From positions 3,116,501 to 3,180,500 of the forward strand of contig NZ_CP119421.1 in assembly GCF_030506305.1 (NCBI RefSeq): DNA of 64,000 nt, given 5' to 3'. Positions within the stretch are counted from its first letter, which is position 1. Each line of letters begins with the position of its first letter. A program made the position numbers and the translations under genes. The notes beneath the pieces were generated by a model, which was not told the DNA's origin, did not search any database, and was given only the letters and a program-made list of their open reading frames with translations. The stretch is from Porifericola rhodea. Its GTDB lineage: Bacteria; Bacteroidota; Bacteroidia; Cytophagales; Cyclobacteriaceae. Of the stretch, positions 51,867-60,501 are shown piece by piece.

Positions 51867-52661
51867 ATGTCTATCATTGAAGCCATCATTTTAGGGATCG
51901 TTCAGGGGCTAACTGAATTTTTGCCTGTAAGCAGTAGCGGTCATATTGAGCTGGGTACCGTGCTTTTAGGAGTACAGAGCAAAGACAACCTGCTTTTTTC
52001 AGTTGTGGTACACAGCGCTACCGCGCTTAGTACTATCGTAGTATTCCGTAAAGATATTGCCCAGCTGTTTATGGGGCTGTTTAAATTCAAGTGGAACGAC
52101 GAGGTTATTTATATCTCCAAGCTACTACTTTCTATGGTACCTGTAGGGCTAATAGGAGTGTTCTACAAAGACCAGATTGAGGCTTTCTTTGGCGGAGATG
52201 TTTTGCTGGTAGGCTTTATGTTACTGCTCACAGCTACTTTACTTGCCATGACTTATTACGCCAAAAAGCAGGGTGGAAAAGTAACTTACCCCAAGGCGTT
52301 CATTATTGGTATGGCACAGGCTATCGCTATTCTTCCCGGTATTTCACGTTCAGGAGCTACCATTGCTACATCTTTGCTCATTGGAGTAGAGAAAGAACGC
52401 GCAGCCCGTTTCTCTTTTCTGATGGTGCTGCTGCCTATCATAGGAGCCTCACTATTAGAAGTGAAAGATTTTATTGAACAACCCTCTCTGGGAAGTGGTA
52501 TATCAGGTATGGCTCTTTTCCTTGGTTTCATTGCGGCATTTACTTCCGGGCTATTGGCTTGCCAGTGGATGATCTCAATCGTAAAGAAAGGGAAGCTCAT
52601 TTACTTCTCCATCTATTGTTTTATTGTGGGCATTATTGCCATCATTACGGCACTGACTTAA
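51867..52661 (+). CDS. uppP: undecaprenyl-diphosphatase
   Basis: A 264-residue inner-membrane enzyme (BacA/UppP family) that removes a phosphate from undecaprenyl diphosphate so the carrier lipid can be used again in wall and polysaccharide synthesis. The two active-site motifs are visible: IVQGLTEFLPVSSSGHIELG near the N-terminus and LPGISRSGATIATSL near residue 160. About eight hydrophobic helices fit the family. Raised amounts give bacitracin resistance in other species. It lies 36 bases after the DUF3098 gene and 8 bases before truB. Confidence 0.96.
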   Translation: MSIIEAIILGIVQGLTEFLPVSSSGHIELGTVLLGVQSKDNLLFSVVVHSATALSTIVVFRKDIAQLFMGLFKFKWNDEVIYISKLLLSMVPVGLIGVFYKDQIEAFFGGDVLLVGFMLLLTATLLAMTYYAKKQGGKVTYPKAFIIGMAQAIAILPGISRSGATIATSLLIGVEKERAARFSFLMVLLPIIGASLLEVKDFIEQPSLGSGISGMALFLGFIAAFTSGLLACQWMISIVKKGKLIYFSIYCFIVGIIAIITALT

Positions 52662-52669
52662 AAAAAAGC

Positions 52670-53383
52670 ATGACAGCACCTTATTCCTTATTTAATCAGG
52701 AAGACTATGACTTTCAGAAGGGGGAAGTCATTTTAATAGACAAACCCCTGGAATGGACTTCCTTTGATGTAGTGAATAAGCTCCGCTATCAGATTAAAAT
52801 AAAGAAGATAGGACATGCCGGCACGCTGGACCCACTGGCTAGCGGGCTGCTCATTCTCTGTACCGGTAAAATGACCAAGCAGATAGAGCAGTTTCAGGCT
52901 CAGGAAAAAGAATACGAAGGTACGTTTGTGCTGGGTAAGACTACCCCTTCTATAGATCTGGAAACTGACTTTGACAGTGAAACTTCTATAGAAAACGTAA
53001 CGGAAGAGGCTATTGAGGGTGTTCGCCAGCAATTTATAGGCGAAATAAAGCAGGTGCCTCCTATGTACTCGGCTGTAAAAGTAGGAGGGGAGCGCCTCTA
53101 CAAAAAGGCTCGCAAAGGCAAAGAGGTAGCAATTAAGGAGAGAGAAGTTACAATAGCTACATTTGAGCTTAGCCGCATTGCGTTGCCAGAAATAGACTTC
53201 AGGATCGTATGTTCCAAAGGCACCTACATACGCAGTATTGTACGGGATTTTGGTAAAGCGCTTCATGTAGGCGCCTATCTTTCACGACTGCGCCGCACCC
53301 GTAATGGCAATTTTCACGTAAAAGATGCCTATCAGATTCAGGATTTTGTATCCCTGATCAAACAAGACACTGATACCCCATGA
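52670..53383 (+). CDS. truB: tRNA pseudouridine(55) synthase
   Basis: A 237-residue enzyme that converts U55 of the tRNA T-loop to pseudouridine. Family marks are LIDKPLEWTSFDVVNKLR, the catalytic Asp in GHAGTLDPLASGLL, PPMYSAVKVGGERLYKKAR and CSKGTYIRSIVRD. The frame is open back to 52559, inside uppP, but the ATG at 52670, 8 bases after the uppP stop, gives the normal length. This form lacks the C-terminal PUA domain of the E. coli enzyme. Confidence 0.96.
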   Translation: MTAPYSLFNQEDYDFQKGEVILIDKPLEWTSFDVVNKLRYQIKIKKIGHAGTLDPLASGLLILCTGKMTKQIEQFQAQEKEYEGTFVLGKTTPSIDLETDFDSETSIENVTEEAIEGVRQQFIGEIKQVPPMYSAVKVGGERLYKKARKGKEVAIKEREVTIATFELSRIALPEIDFRIVCSKGTYIRSIVRDFGKALHVGAYLSRLRRTRNGNFHVKDAYQIQDFVSLIKQDTDTP

Positions 53384-53457
53384 AGCAGCTTTTTTTTCAA
53401 CAATACACACTTCCACTTACTTATATCTACACCACGATATTTATAATGCCCTGATTT

Positions 53458-54399
53458 ATGAAAGTACACGATGGAAGCAGTTCATTTGAGCAGCCCCGAT
53501 CAGCCGTAGTTACCAGCGGTACTTTTGATGGCGTACACATAGGGCATAAAAAGATACTCAAACGACTTATAGAAATAGCCCGGCAAAAGGGAGGAGAAAC
53601 GGTAGTAGTTACCTTCTGGCCTCATCCTCGTCTGGTGCTAAAGCCAGATAATAACTCCCTCAGATTACTGTCTACCTTTGAAGAGAAAGTCAGGATATTT
53701 GAAGAGCTAGGTATAGACCATGTGGTAAGGGTGCCATTTACTAAAGAATTTTCACAGCTGAGTTCGGATGAGTTTATTCGTAAGGTGCTGGTAGATAAGA
53801 TCGGAACCCGGCATCTGGTTATTGGTTATGATCATCGCTTTGGCAAAAACCGTGAAGGTAGCTTTGAGTACCTGAGTCAGAATGCCGATAAGTACGGTTT
53901 TCAGGTAGAAGAAATACCTCGGCAAGATGTAGACCATGTAGGCGTCAGCTCAACTAAAATTCGCTACGCTCTGGAAGAAGGAGATATTTTTACAGCAAAT
54001 GAATACCTCGGAAGACCCTACCAGATTAAAGGAGAAGTGGTAAAAGGTGATCAACTGGGCCGTAGCTGGGGCTTTCCTACTGCCAACCTGAAAATACCTG
54101 AACAGTACAAACTGATTCCTAAAGACGGAATTTTTGCCTGCCGTGTGCAGTGGCAGCAGAAGCGCTATGATGGCATGATGTACATAGGCACCCGCCCTAC
54201 CATCAATGGTATGCAGCGAAATATAGAAGTCAATATCTTTAATTTTGACCATGAAATCTACGGAGAAATGCTTACTGTAGATTTTGTAGGACAGATCCGC
54301 AGTGATATGAAATACGAAAATGTGGAGCTACTTAAGGCTCAACTGTTTGTAGATCGTGAAGATGCTATTAAAATTCTGGCATCTCATCCCTGGCTTTAA
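53458..54399 (+). CDS. ribF: bifunctional riboflavin kinase / FAD synthetase
   Basis: A 313-residue enzyme that makes FMN from riboflavin and then FAD. The N-terminal adenylyltransferase part (about 15-170) has GTFDGVHIGHKKIL, FWPHPRLVL, YDHRFGKNREG and SSTKIRYALEEG. The C-terminal kinase part (about 185-312) has GRSWGFPTANL, PKDGIFACRV and the beta-barrel strand VNIFNFDHEIYGE. It follows truB by 74 bases and is probably the last gene of the block. Confidence 0.97.
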   Translation: MKVHDGSSSFEQPRSAVVTSGTFDGVHIGHKKILKRLIEIARQKGGETVVVTFWPHPRLVLKPDNNSLRLLSTFEEKVRIFEELGIDHVVRVPFTKEFSQLSSDEFIRKVLVDKIGTRHLVIGYDHRFGKNREGSFEYLSQNADKYGFQVEEIPRQDVDHVGVSSTKIRYALEEGDIFTANEYLGRPYQIKGEVVKGDQLGRSWGFPTANLKIPEQYKLIPKDGIFACRVQWQQKRYDGMMYIGTRPTINGMQRNIEVNIFNFDHEIYGEMLTVDFVGQIRSDMKYENVELLKAQLFVDREDAIKILASHPWL

Positions 54400-54549
54400 A
54401 AAGAAGGAGTAGAGATCAAAAATAATATTAAAAAACATCCACTCTGTCTCTTTGCTTATATCTTTCTTCTTTGCCTAAACAAGTACAAGATGTATAGACA
54501 TTTGTAAGTGGGGACGATTTATGGACTTTTACCGTTTATAAGATGGCTA

Positions 54550-54557
54550 TAGCTTTG
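54550..54557 (+). promoter_or_regulatory. candidate -7 box upstream of the DUF6702 gene
   Basis: TAGCTTTG matches TAnnTTTG and lies 69 bases upstream of the DUF6702 start. A -33 box is not clear. Confidence 0.45.
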
Positions 54558-54625
54558 TTGTCCTTATATTGCCGCAAATTATAAAAACTATCTGAGGCAC
54601 CAGCTCCAGTAACTTGAGTTAACCT

Positions 54626-55120
54626 ATGGTATTAATACATGTATTCGCCAGCTTGTTGCTTAGCTTCCATCCCTTCCATGTTAGTGTGATGAGCGTACAC
54701 CACGCTGCTGATGAAAATAGTCTGCAAATTACACTTAAAATTTTCGCCGACGATCTGGAAGAAGCACTTAACAACAAACAGTTTAGAAAAGAGGGAGCAC
54801 CCTTCGTAGATGTGCTAAACCCAGACAATCCACAGCAACTAGACCAGCAAATAGAGCAATACCTGCGCAAGCATATTGAGCTTAAAGTGAACGGCAAAGT
54901 AGCGAAAGCAAGCTATCTGGGTAAGGAAATGGAAGATTTGGCAATGTGGTGCTATTTTGAAGTAAAAGATGTAGAAGAACTAAATAGCCTGAGTGTCAGT
55001 AACTCTCTGCTAACCGAAATTTTTGACGACCAGATAAATATTGTTCACGCCAATACCAATGGTGTTACAAAGAGCATGAAACTTGCAGGGAATCGCTTAT
55101 TGGATAGCGTCTCTTTCTAG
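54626..55120 (+). CDS. DUF6702 family protein
   Basis: A 164-residue protein with an N-terminal hydrophobic stretch (VLIHVFASLLLSFHPFHVSV), probably a signal peptide, so it is likely exported. The body (LQITLKIFADDLEEAL, VDVLNPDNPQQLDQQIEQYL, LAMWCYFEVKDVEEL) matches the DUF6702 family of Bacteroidota, whose members often accompany metallopeptidase genes. The function is unknown. The M48 peptidase gene starts 35 bases after it, so they are probably one transcript. Confidence 0.8.
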   Translation: MVLIHVFASLLLSFHPFHVSVMSVHHAADENSLQITLKIFADDLEEALNNKQFRKEGAPFVDVLNPDNPQQLDQQIEQYLRKHIELKVNGKVAKASYLGKEMEDLAMWCYFEVKDVEELNSLSVSNSLLTEIFDDQINIVHANTNGVTKSMKLAGNRLLDSVSF

Positions 55121-55155
55121 AGACAAGTGTTGATTCTTTTAACTTTTTAGAATTT

Positions 55156-55956
55156 ATGAAAAAGCAAATTACTGTAATGATGCTGGTTCTGGCAGTATTG
55201 CTGGGAGCCTGCGATAAAAATGATAACATACGTCTTATTTCTATTGATGAGGAGATACAGATTGGGCAACAGGTAAGTCAGGAAATTAATAATAATCCTG
55301 CTGAGTACCCTGTATTGGACGAGACGGAGTACCCAGAAGCATACGACTATATGGAAGACCTGTTTCTGGAGATTTTGAACTCTGGAGAGGTAGCCTACCG
55401 TGACGAGTTTCCCTGGCAGATCAAAATTATTCATGATGATGATGTGCTCAATGCATTTGCGGCGCCTGGTGGCTTTGTATACGTATATACCGGCCTGATT
55501 AAATATCTGGATACGGAAGATGATCTGGCAGGCGTACTTGGCCACGAAATTGCGCATGCGGATCTTGGGCATACAAGAAGAAACATACAGAAAGCATATG
55601 GCTTACAAGCAGTATTAAGTATACTGACAGGAAATGCAAGCCAGGTAGAACAGATAGCAGCTGACCTTTTAGCCAATGCTGCTATTTTAAAGTTTAGCCG
55701 TGATTTTGAGTCGGAAGCAGACGATGAATCTGTGGAATATCTGGCAAGCACTAAATACAATTGTGCGGCGGCTCGTTCTTTTTTCCAAAAACTGATTGAT
55801 GAAGATCAAACCGGAGGGACACCTGAATTTTTAAGTACTCACCCTAATCCGGACAATAGGGTAGAAGATATTACAAAAAAAGCAGAAGAAATAGGTTGTG
55901 ATACTAAGCCTCTGAACCCAGCCTCTTATCAAGACTTTAAGGCAATGCTGCCCTAA
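55156..55956 (+). CDS. M48 family metallopeptidase, lipoprotein
   Basis: A 266-residue periplasmic zinc protease. The signal ends AVLLGACDKN, a clear lipobox. The active site is GHEIAHADLGH (HExxH), followed by the third ligand in SRDFESEADDESVEYL. FAAPGGFVYVYTGLI before the active site and STHPNPDNRVEDI near the C-terminus are typical for the BepA/LoiP-like group that checks outer-membrane protein assembly. It lacks the C-terminal TPR domain of BepA. It ends before a perfect 19-base hairpin. Confidence 0.94.
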   Translation: MKKQITVMMLVLAVLLGACDKNDNIRLISIDEEIQIGQQVSQEINNNPAEYPVLDETEYPEAYDYMEDLFLEILNSGEVAYRDEFPWQIKIIHDDDVLNAFAAPGGFVYVYTGLIKYLDTEDDLAGVLGHEIAHADLGHTRRNIQKAYGLQAVLSILTGNASQVEQIAADLLANAAILKFSRDFESEADDESVEYLASTKYNCAAARSFFQKLIDEDQTGGTPEFLSTHPNPDNRVEDITKKAEEIGCDTKPLNPASYQDFKAMLP

Positions 55957-55967
55957 AAAGATGACAT

Positions 55968-56011
55968 GAAACAGAGAAAGGATAGCTCAGGGGCTATCCT
56001 TTCTCTGTTTC
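55968..56011. terminator. long perfect hairpin between convergent genes
   Basis: Arms at 55968-55986 and 55993-56011 pair over 19 bases without a mismatch around a 6-base loop. The stem begins GAAACAGAG and contains GGATAGC. It lies just after the M48 gene and 4 bases from the stop of the FAD oxidoreductase gene, so it serves both strands. Confidence 0.88.
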
Positions 56012-56014
56012 AGG

Positions 56015-57145
56015 CTACAGCGTTGCTGCTACTACCTCTTCACCCAGTCCAAAAGATAAGCTCATGCCTGCGCCGCTTAGCGCATTTACGATGGTTACCA
56101 CTTCAGTAGGGTGGGCAATCAGTTCAGTTTTGCCAGGCAGCTTAGGATAGATGCCGTGCCAGCGTTCGGCAATCTCCAGGCTAGGAGCCTGCGCAAAAGT
56201 ATGGAGGTAATTGAGGATGTGCTGATTGATCTCCTCCTTATCAAAGGGCTCCAGTGTTTTACCATATTCGTGCGAGTCGCCAATGACTAACTCTCCCAAG
56301 CCATTTTGCGACATCATCACGTGAATATGCCATTGGGCAAAAGCAGGATTCTCTTCGTCATAGCGTTGGCTAAGGGCAGATAGGGAGGGGCAGCTCTGAA
56401 ATGCTGCATAATGTCTAAGGGTAAGGCCTCCGCAGAGGGTAGGGCCCAAATCCCAGCCTTGGGGCTGAGTAGCCGTACGCATCATCTGAAGTTTACATTT
56501 GGTAATCTTAGTTTCAGCGAAAACTTCGGGATAAAGCGTTTCAAAGTCGCTACCGCTACACACATATATCTTTTTAGCGCTAAAGCTTTTTTGGTTAGCA
56601 CTTAAGGTATGCTGATCAATTGCATTGATAGCAGTATCAAAATAAAAACTTACCCCATACTTTTGACTAAGGTATTCAGGGAGTTTACGTATAGCTTCTC
56701 TGGGGTCTACAGTCATTTCAGTAGCACTCCACAGACCCGCTAGCAGGCCCTGAGTTTTTACGCCTGGGCTTCTGGCTGCTACCTCCTCGGCACTTAGCAG
56801 CTGACATTCGTAGGCAGTATTTTGGGTCTGTTGCATAAACTCTTCCAGCACCGCCAGCTCATCCTGATGGTAGGCCAGATGAAGAGATCCATTTTGTTTG
56901 AGCCAAATATTGGCTTCAGCACTTACCTCCTTCCATATTTCACGGCTACGGAGTGCTCTATCCAGGCAGGGGCCGGGCTGCTGCCCTATGGGCCAGATCA
57001 GTCCAAAGTTGCGGATAGAAGCGCCTATAGCCCGGCTATTTCTTTCAAACACCACTACTTTTTTGCCAGTACGTGCTGCTGCCAGCGCTACGGCCAGTCC
57101 CACTATACCGGCACCTACTACAGCTACATCAAATTCTTTCTGCAT
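56015..57145 (-). CDS. FAD-dependent oxidoreductase, TIGR03364-like (aminophosphonate-linked group)
   Basis: A 376-residue DAO-type flavoenzyme. The FAD motif is VVGAGIVGLAVALAAARTGK followed by VVVFERN. Other points are IRNFGLIWPIGQQ, SLHLAYHQDE, TEMTVDPREAIRKLP and the C-terminal NALSGAGMSLSFGLGEEV. The early RNFGLIWPIGQ segment is what I know from the TIGR03364 family, whose model notes linkage to phosphonate-degrading genes and a proposed role in oxidising aminophosphonates. Glycine-oxidase-like activity on another amine is the alternative. It lies 70 bases downstream of an alkaline-phosphatase-superfamily gene on the same strand, with a divergent transporter and aminotransferase operon beyond. 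Confidence 0.8.
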   Translation of the reverse strand: MQKEFDVAVVGAGIVGLAVALAAARTGKKVVVFERNSRAIGASIRNFGLIWPIGQQPGPCLDRALRSREIWKEVSAEANIWLKQNGSLHLAYHQDELAVLEEFMQQTQNTAYECQLLSAEEVAARSPGVKTQGLLAGLWSATEMTVDPREAIRKLPEYLSQKYGVSFYFDTAINAIDQHTLSANQKSFSAKKIYVCSGSDFETLYPEVFAETKITKCKLQMMRTATQPQGWDLGPTLCGGLTLRHYAAFQSCPSLSALSQRYDEENPAFAQWHIHVMMSQNGLGELVIGDSHEYGKTLEPFDKEEINQHILNYLHTFAQAPSLEIAERWHGIYPKLPGKTELIAHPTEVVTIVNALSGAGMSLSFGLGEEVVAATL

Positions 57146-57215
57146 TATATTATTGTGTTGTGTATTAAAGTGAAAAATTCTGAAAAGTACTTGTTCAAGC
57201 GTTATTGTCTGCTAA

Positions 57216-58118
57216 CTACTGATCGCTAAATACGCTCATTACCGGACGCCCTATCCAGCAGGAAGGTTGTTGTACACCAAATATAAAAGCAATTGTAGCC
57301 GCGGTATCATAGGTCATAATGTCGTCGCTGATCTGGTAACTTGACTTTACAGATGGACCGTTGATCAACCACGGAATGCTTGTTTCTTCTTCGGTTTTAC
57401 CGCCATGGCTATGGTTTATGCCTCCGTGATCAGATGTGATGATGATAAGTGACTTTTCCAGTATACCCTTTCTTCTCAGGCCATCCAGTATTGTGCTTAC
57501 TAGTGCATCTGCTTCTTCTACAGCATGCAGATATTTGGCAGAGCCCCACTGATGTGTATGCCCGGCATGGTCCACATGGTCAAGGTGGATGAACATAAGT
57601 TCGGGCTCATATTGATAGAGGTAATCAGTTGCAGCCAGTGCTGTACGCTGCTCTCCTTTGGTATCAGCCAGCATAGTTAGTACACCTGGCTCTATAAGGC
57701 GGCCAATAGTGCTCCAGTCATGAAAACAGGCCAGGTCTGCTTCCTGATATTGTTCTCTTACAATTCGGAATACACTGGGCCACATAGTGCCGGGCTTTTC
57801 ATCGCAAAGAACCTGCTCTCCTATGTCTTTAGGGCGCCAGTCGTTATTATAAATACCATGCTCTTCGGGTGAGGCTCCAAGTATCATAGAGCCCCAATTA
57901 GGACCGCTGCTGGAAGGTAATACTGCCTGAGCCTGCATGGAGTAAGAGCCATGTTGCATTAGAGAGTCAAATGTAGGCGTATCTGCCTGCCGAATTCCTT
58001 CGGTGCTAAGGCCATCTATTCCTATAAGTACTACGTGCTCCACTCCGGGTAGCATCTGGCCTGAAATGTTGAATGATAGTAAAAAAATGATTAAAATACT
58101 GATAAAGATAGTTCGCAT
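57216..58118 (-). CDS. exported alkaline phosphatase superfamily hydrolase
   Basis: A 300-residue secreted protein with a signal peptide (about 1-20, ending NISGQ). The metal sites of the nucleotide pyrophosphatase/phosphodiesterase type are visible: VLIGIDGLST, HLDHVDHAGHTHQWG, ITSDHGGINHSHGG. The nucleophile region is PSSSGPNWGSMILGASPEEHG, where the usual Thr before FPN-like residues appears to be Ser. Phosphonoacetate hydrolase belongs to the same superfamily, as do phosphodiesterases. Given the neighbours, hydrolysis of an organophosphorus compound in the periplasm is a fair guess. It is divergent from the PHP-MFS-aminotransferase operon across a 196-base gap. Confidence 0.85.
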   Translation of the reverse strand: MRTIFISILIIFLLSFNISGQMLPGVEHVVLIGIDGLSTEGIRQADTPTFDSLMQHGSYSMQAQAVLPSSSGPNWGSMILGASPEEHGIYNNDWRPKDIGEQVLCDEKPGTMWPSVFRIVREQYQEADLACFHDWSTIGRLIEPGVLTMLADTKGEQRTALAATDYLYQYEPELMFIHLDHVDHAGHTHQWGSAKYLHAVEEADALVSTILDGLRRKGILEKSLIIITSDHGGINHSHGGKTEEETSIPWLINGPSVKSSYQISDDIMTYDTAATIAFIFGVQQPSCWIGRPVMSVFSDQ

Positions 58119-58224
58119 AATAAGGCTAGGTTTAAGGTCTTAAATTAATAAATAATCATTTGAAAGCTGTTTATAGCTTTAGTTAAGTTATTGTTAATTC
58201 TAAAGTTTATTGTCTTAAGTTGAT

Positions 58225-58243
58225 CAATATTCAACAATATTCA
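58225..58243. promoter_or_regulatory. direct repeat in divergent promoter region
   Basis: CAATATTCA occurs twice (58225-58233 and 58235-58243), ten bases apart, so both copies face the same side of the helix. They lie in the 196-base gap between the divergent hydrolase and PHP genes. A regulator binding site is possible; AT-rich chance repeats are the alternative. Confidence 0.35.
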
Positions 58244-58314
58244 TTAAAAGGTAATATTAACTTAATCTCTCCCCGTATAATTTTTTCTAATTTCGAGATC
58301 ATAAAATAAGAAAG

Positions 58315-59181
58315 ATGGGATTTACCAATTATCACGGACACACCTACTATTGTGATGGTAAAGGCACACCGGCTGAGTATCTAGAAGCAGCTCTTCAGCA
58401 GCAAATGCCCGCCTATGGCTTTTCTTCTCATGCTCCTTTGCCTTATGATATAGCCTGGACGATGAAAGCTGAGGAAGCTGATGCCTATGTTAGAGAGATT
58501 AAAGCTTTAAGAACAGGCTTACAGCACTCCATAGAAATATACCTGGGGATGGAGGTAGATTACATCCCTCATGTAGCAGGGCCTGGTCATGAGCGTATTC
58601 AACGATTAGGTCTGGATTATACTATAGGCTCGGTACACTTTGTGGATTTTTTTGAAGATGACAGACCCTGGGAAATTGATGGTACGCATCAGGTATTTAT
58701 GGAGGGGCTACAGCAAATTTTTAAAGGGGATATCCGGCAGGCCATAGAGCGTTACTATGCCCTGATTCGGCAGATGATTACTGAAGATCCGCCCCATATA
58801 ATAGGTCATCTGGATAAAATAAAAATCCAAAGTGAAGAGGGTAAACTGTTTAGCGAAAAAGAGGACTGGTACCAGCATGCTGTAGAACAGACTCTGCAAC
58901 TGATTAAGGAAAGCGGACTTATAGTTGAGGTAAATACCAGGGGTATCTATAAGAAAAAAAGTACAGAGACATATCCTAGCCCACCGATACTTAAAAGGAT
59001 GAAAGCACTGGATATACCTATCATGCTAAATGCCGATGCCCACCACCCCAGAGAGATCACATCCTGCTTTGAAGAAACCGCCGAATTGCTGCTGAAGATA
59101 GGGTATACACACTGTCGGGTGCTTCTACAAGGCCAGTGGCAAGATATAAAACTTACTACCAAAGGACTAGACTATGCCTAA
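58315..59181 (+). CDS. PHP-domain phosphoesterase, histidinol-phosphatase (HisK) type
   Basis: A 288-residue cytoplasmic hydrolase of the PHP family. Metal-binding motifs are NYHGHTYYCDG at the N-terminus, FSSHAPLP, LGMEVDYIP, TIGSVHFV, IIGHLDKIKI, VEVNTRGIYKK and LNADAHHP. This is the layout of the monomeric histidinol-phosphatase of Gram-positive type. No histidine genes are nearby, and its stop overlaps the next gene by 8 bases, so I doubt a histidine role and suspect a phosphoester from the same pathway as its operon partners. True histidinol phosphatase remains possible. Confidence 0.86.
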   Translation: MGFTNYHGHTYYCDGKGTPAEYLEAALQQQMPAYGFSSHAPLPYDIAWTMKAEEADAYVREIKALRTGLQHSIEIYLGMEVDYIPHVAGPGHERIQRLGLDYTIGSVHFVDFFEDDRPWEIDGTHQVFMEGLQQIFKGDIRQAIERYYALIRQMITEDPPHIIGHLDKIKIQSEEGKLFSEKEDWYQHAVEQTLQLIKESGLIVEVNTRGIYKKKSTETYPSPPILKRMKALDIPIMLNADAHHPREITSCFEETAELLLKIGYTHCRVLLQGQWQDIKLTTKGLDYA

Positions 59182-60499
59182 CACCAAAATTTCTCATTGG
59201 CTCAGCAATACCAATTCCTGGGCTTTCTCTGTCTATGCTATACTTGCAGCTTTCTGTACCTACTCCTGCATGTATGCTTTTCGTAAGCCCTTTGCAGTGG
59301 CTACCTTCAGCGACACATCACTATGGGGAGTAGATTATAAAATATGGTTGATTACAGCTCAGGTGCTGGGCTATACCCTTTCCAAATTTATCGGAATAAA
59401 AGTGGTTTCCGAAATGAGTGGTAACAAACGTGCGTTTTCCATTCTGCTGATGGTAGGGGCTGCCGGAGTTTCCCTGCTACTCTTTGCTGTAGTACCTGCT
59501 CCTTATAACATCATTTTTTTGTTTTTGAATGGTCTTCCGCTAGGTATGGTATGGGGGCTGGTATTTGCCTATCTGGAAGGGCGCAAGCTCACCGAAATAC
59601 TGGGTGCGGGTTTGTCCATCAGCTTTATTTTTTCGTCAGGCTTTGTTAAGACAGTAGGGGCCTGGGTGCTACTGGACTGGGGGGTGTCTAACCTTTGGAT
59701 GCCTTTTGTAAGCGGAATGCTGTTTGCCTTGCCCCTAATCTTTTTTGTATGGATGCTCAACCAGATGCCTCCTCCTACACCGGAAGATGAACGGCTACGT
59801 ACCAAACGCAAACCTATGAAAAAAGCAGAAAGAATGGAGTTTTTGCGCCTGTTCGCTCCTGGCATAGTACTGCTGGTCATCTCTTATGCCTTGCTTACAG
59901 CCTTTAGAGATTTCAGAGACAACTTTGCCCGGGAGATATGGATCGCACTGGGCTATGGTGAAGATGTAGGCATCTATACCCAGACAGAACTGCCCGTAGC
60001 CCTGGCAGTATTGCTAATTATGGGATTACTTATGTTGATAAAGAGCAATGCCAAAGCATTAAAAACCTACCATTTTCTTATCTCTACAGGTTTCATACTG
60101 ATTGGTGCCAGCACTTTTGCTTTTGAGCAGCAATGGTTAAGCCCACCGCTATGGATGACATTAGTAGGCCTGGGCCTCTACCTGGGGTATGTGCCTTTTA
60201 ACAGCATACTTTTTGACCGACTGCTGGCTGCTTTCAAATACGCCGGTACGGCCGGTTTCATGATCTATGTGGCAGACTCCTTCGGTTATCTGGGTAGTGT
60301 GGGTGTGTTATTTTATAAAAACTTTGGGCACGGAGAGCTGAGCTGGCTACGTTTTTTTATCTCATCAGCCTATGTAATTACGCTTTTAGGTACTGCGCTT
60401 ATGATACTATCAATGCTGTATTTCCGACATCGTATACTGCACTGGAGAGCCAAAGAATTCGTTGTTAGAGAAAGTTCGCCACAGGAGGTGCTGGCTTAA
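59174..60499 (+). CDS. DUF5690 family MFS-like transporter
   Basis: A 441-residue inner-membrane protein with about twelve hydrophobic helices. It matches the DUF5690 family as I know it. The N-terminal helix YSCMYAFRKPFAVATF recalls the organophosphate antiporter (GlpT/UhpT) motif around a conserved Arg-Lys, and GLPLGMVWGLVFAYLEGRKLTE is MFS-like. A long charged loop (about 200-218) separates the two halves. An organophosphate or phosphonate substrate is inferred from the Arg-Lys pair and the neighbours. It overlaps the PHP gene by 8 bases and ends 2 bases before the aminotransferase gene. Confidence 0.85.
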   Translation: MPNTKISHWLSNTNSWAFSVYAILAAFCTYSCMYAFRKPFAVATFSDTSLWGVDYKIWLITAQVLGYTLSKFIGIKVVSEMSGNKRAFSILLMVGAAGVSLLLFAVVPAPYNIIFLFLNGLPLGMVWGLVFAYLEGRKLTEILGAGLSISFIFSSGFVKTVGAWVLLDWGVSNLWMPFVSGMLFALPLIFFVWMLNQMPPPTPEDERLRTKRKPMKKAERMEFLRLFAPGIVLLVISYALLTAFRDFRDNFAREIWIALGYGEDVGIYTQTELPVALAVLLIMGLLMLIKSNAKALKTYHFLISTGFILIGASTFAFEQQWLSPPLWMTLVGLGLYLGYVPFNSILFDRLLAAFKYAGTAGFMIYVADSFGYLGSVGVLFYKNFGHGELSWLRFFISSAYVITLLGTALMILSMLYFRHRILHWRAKEFVVRESSPQEVLA

Positions 60500-60501
60500 T
60501 T

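Noticed and set aside
58315-59181. PHP protein as a biosynthetic histidinol phosphatase (hisK)
   Set aside because: No histidine gene is nearby and it is translationally coupled to a transporter and a PLP enzyme, so the symbol was withheld although the fold fits.
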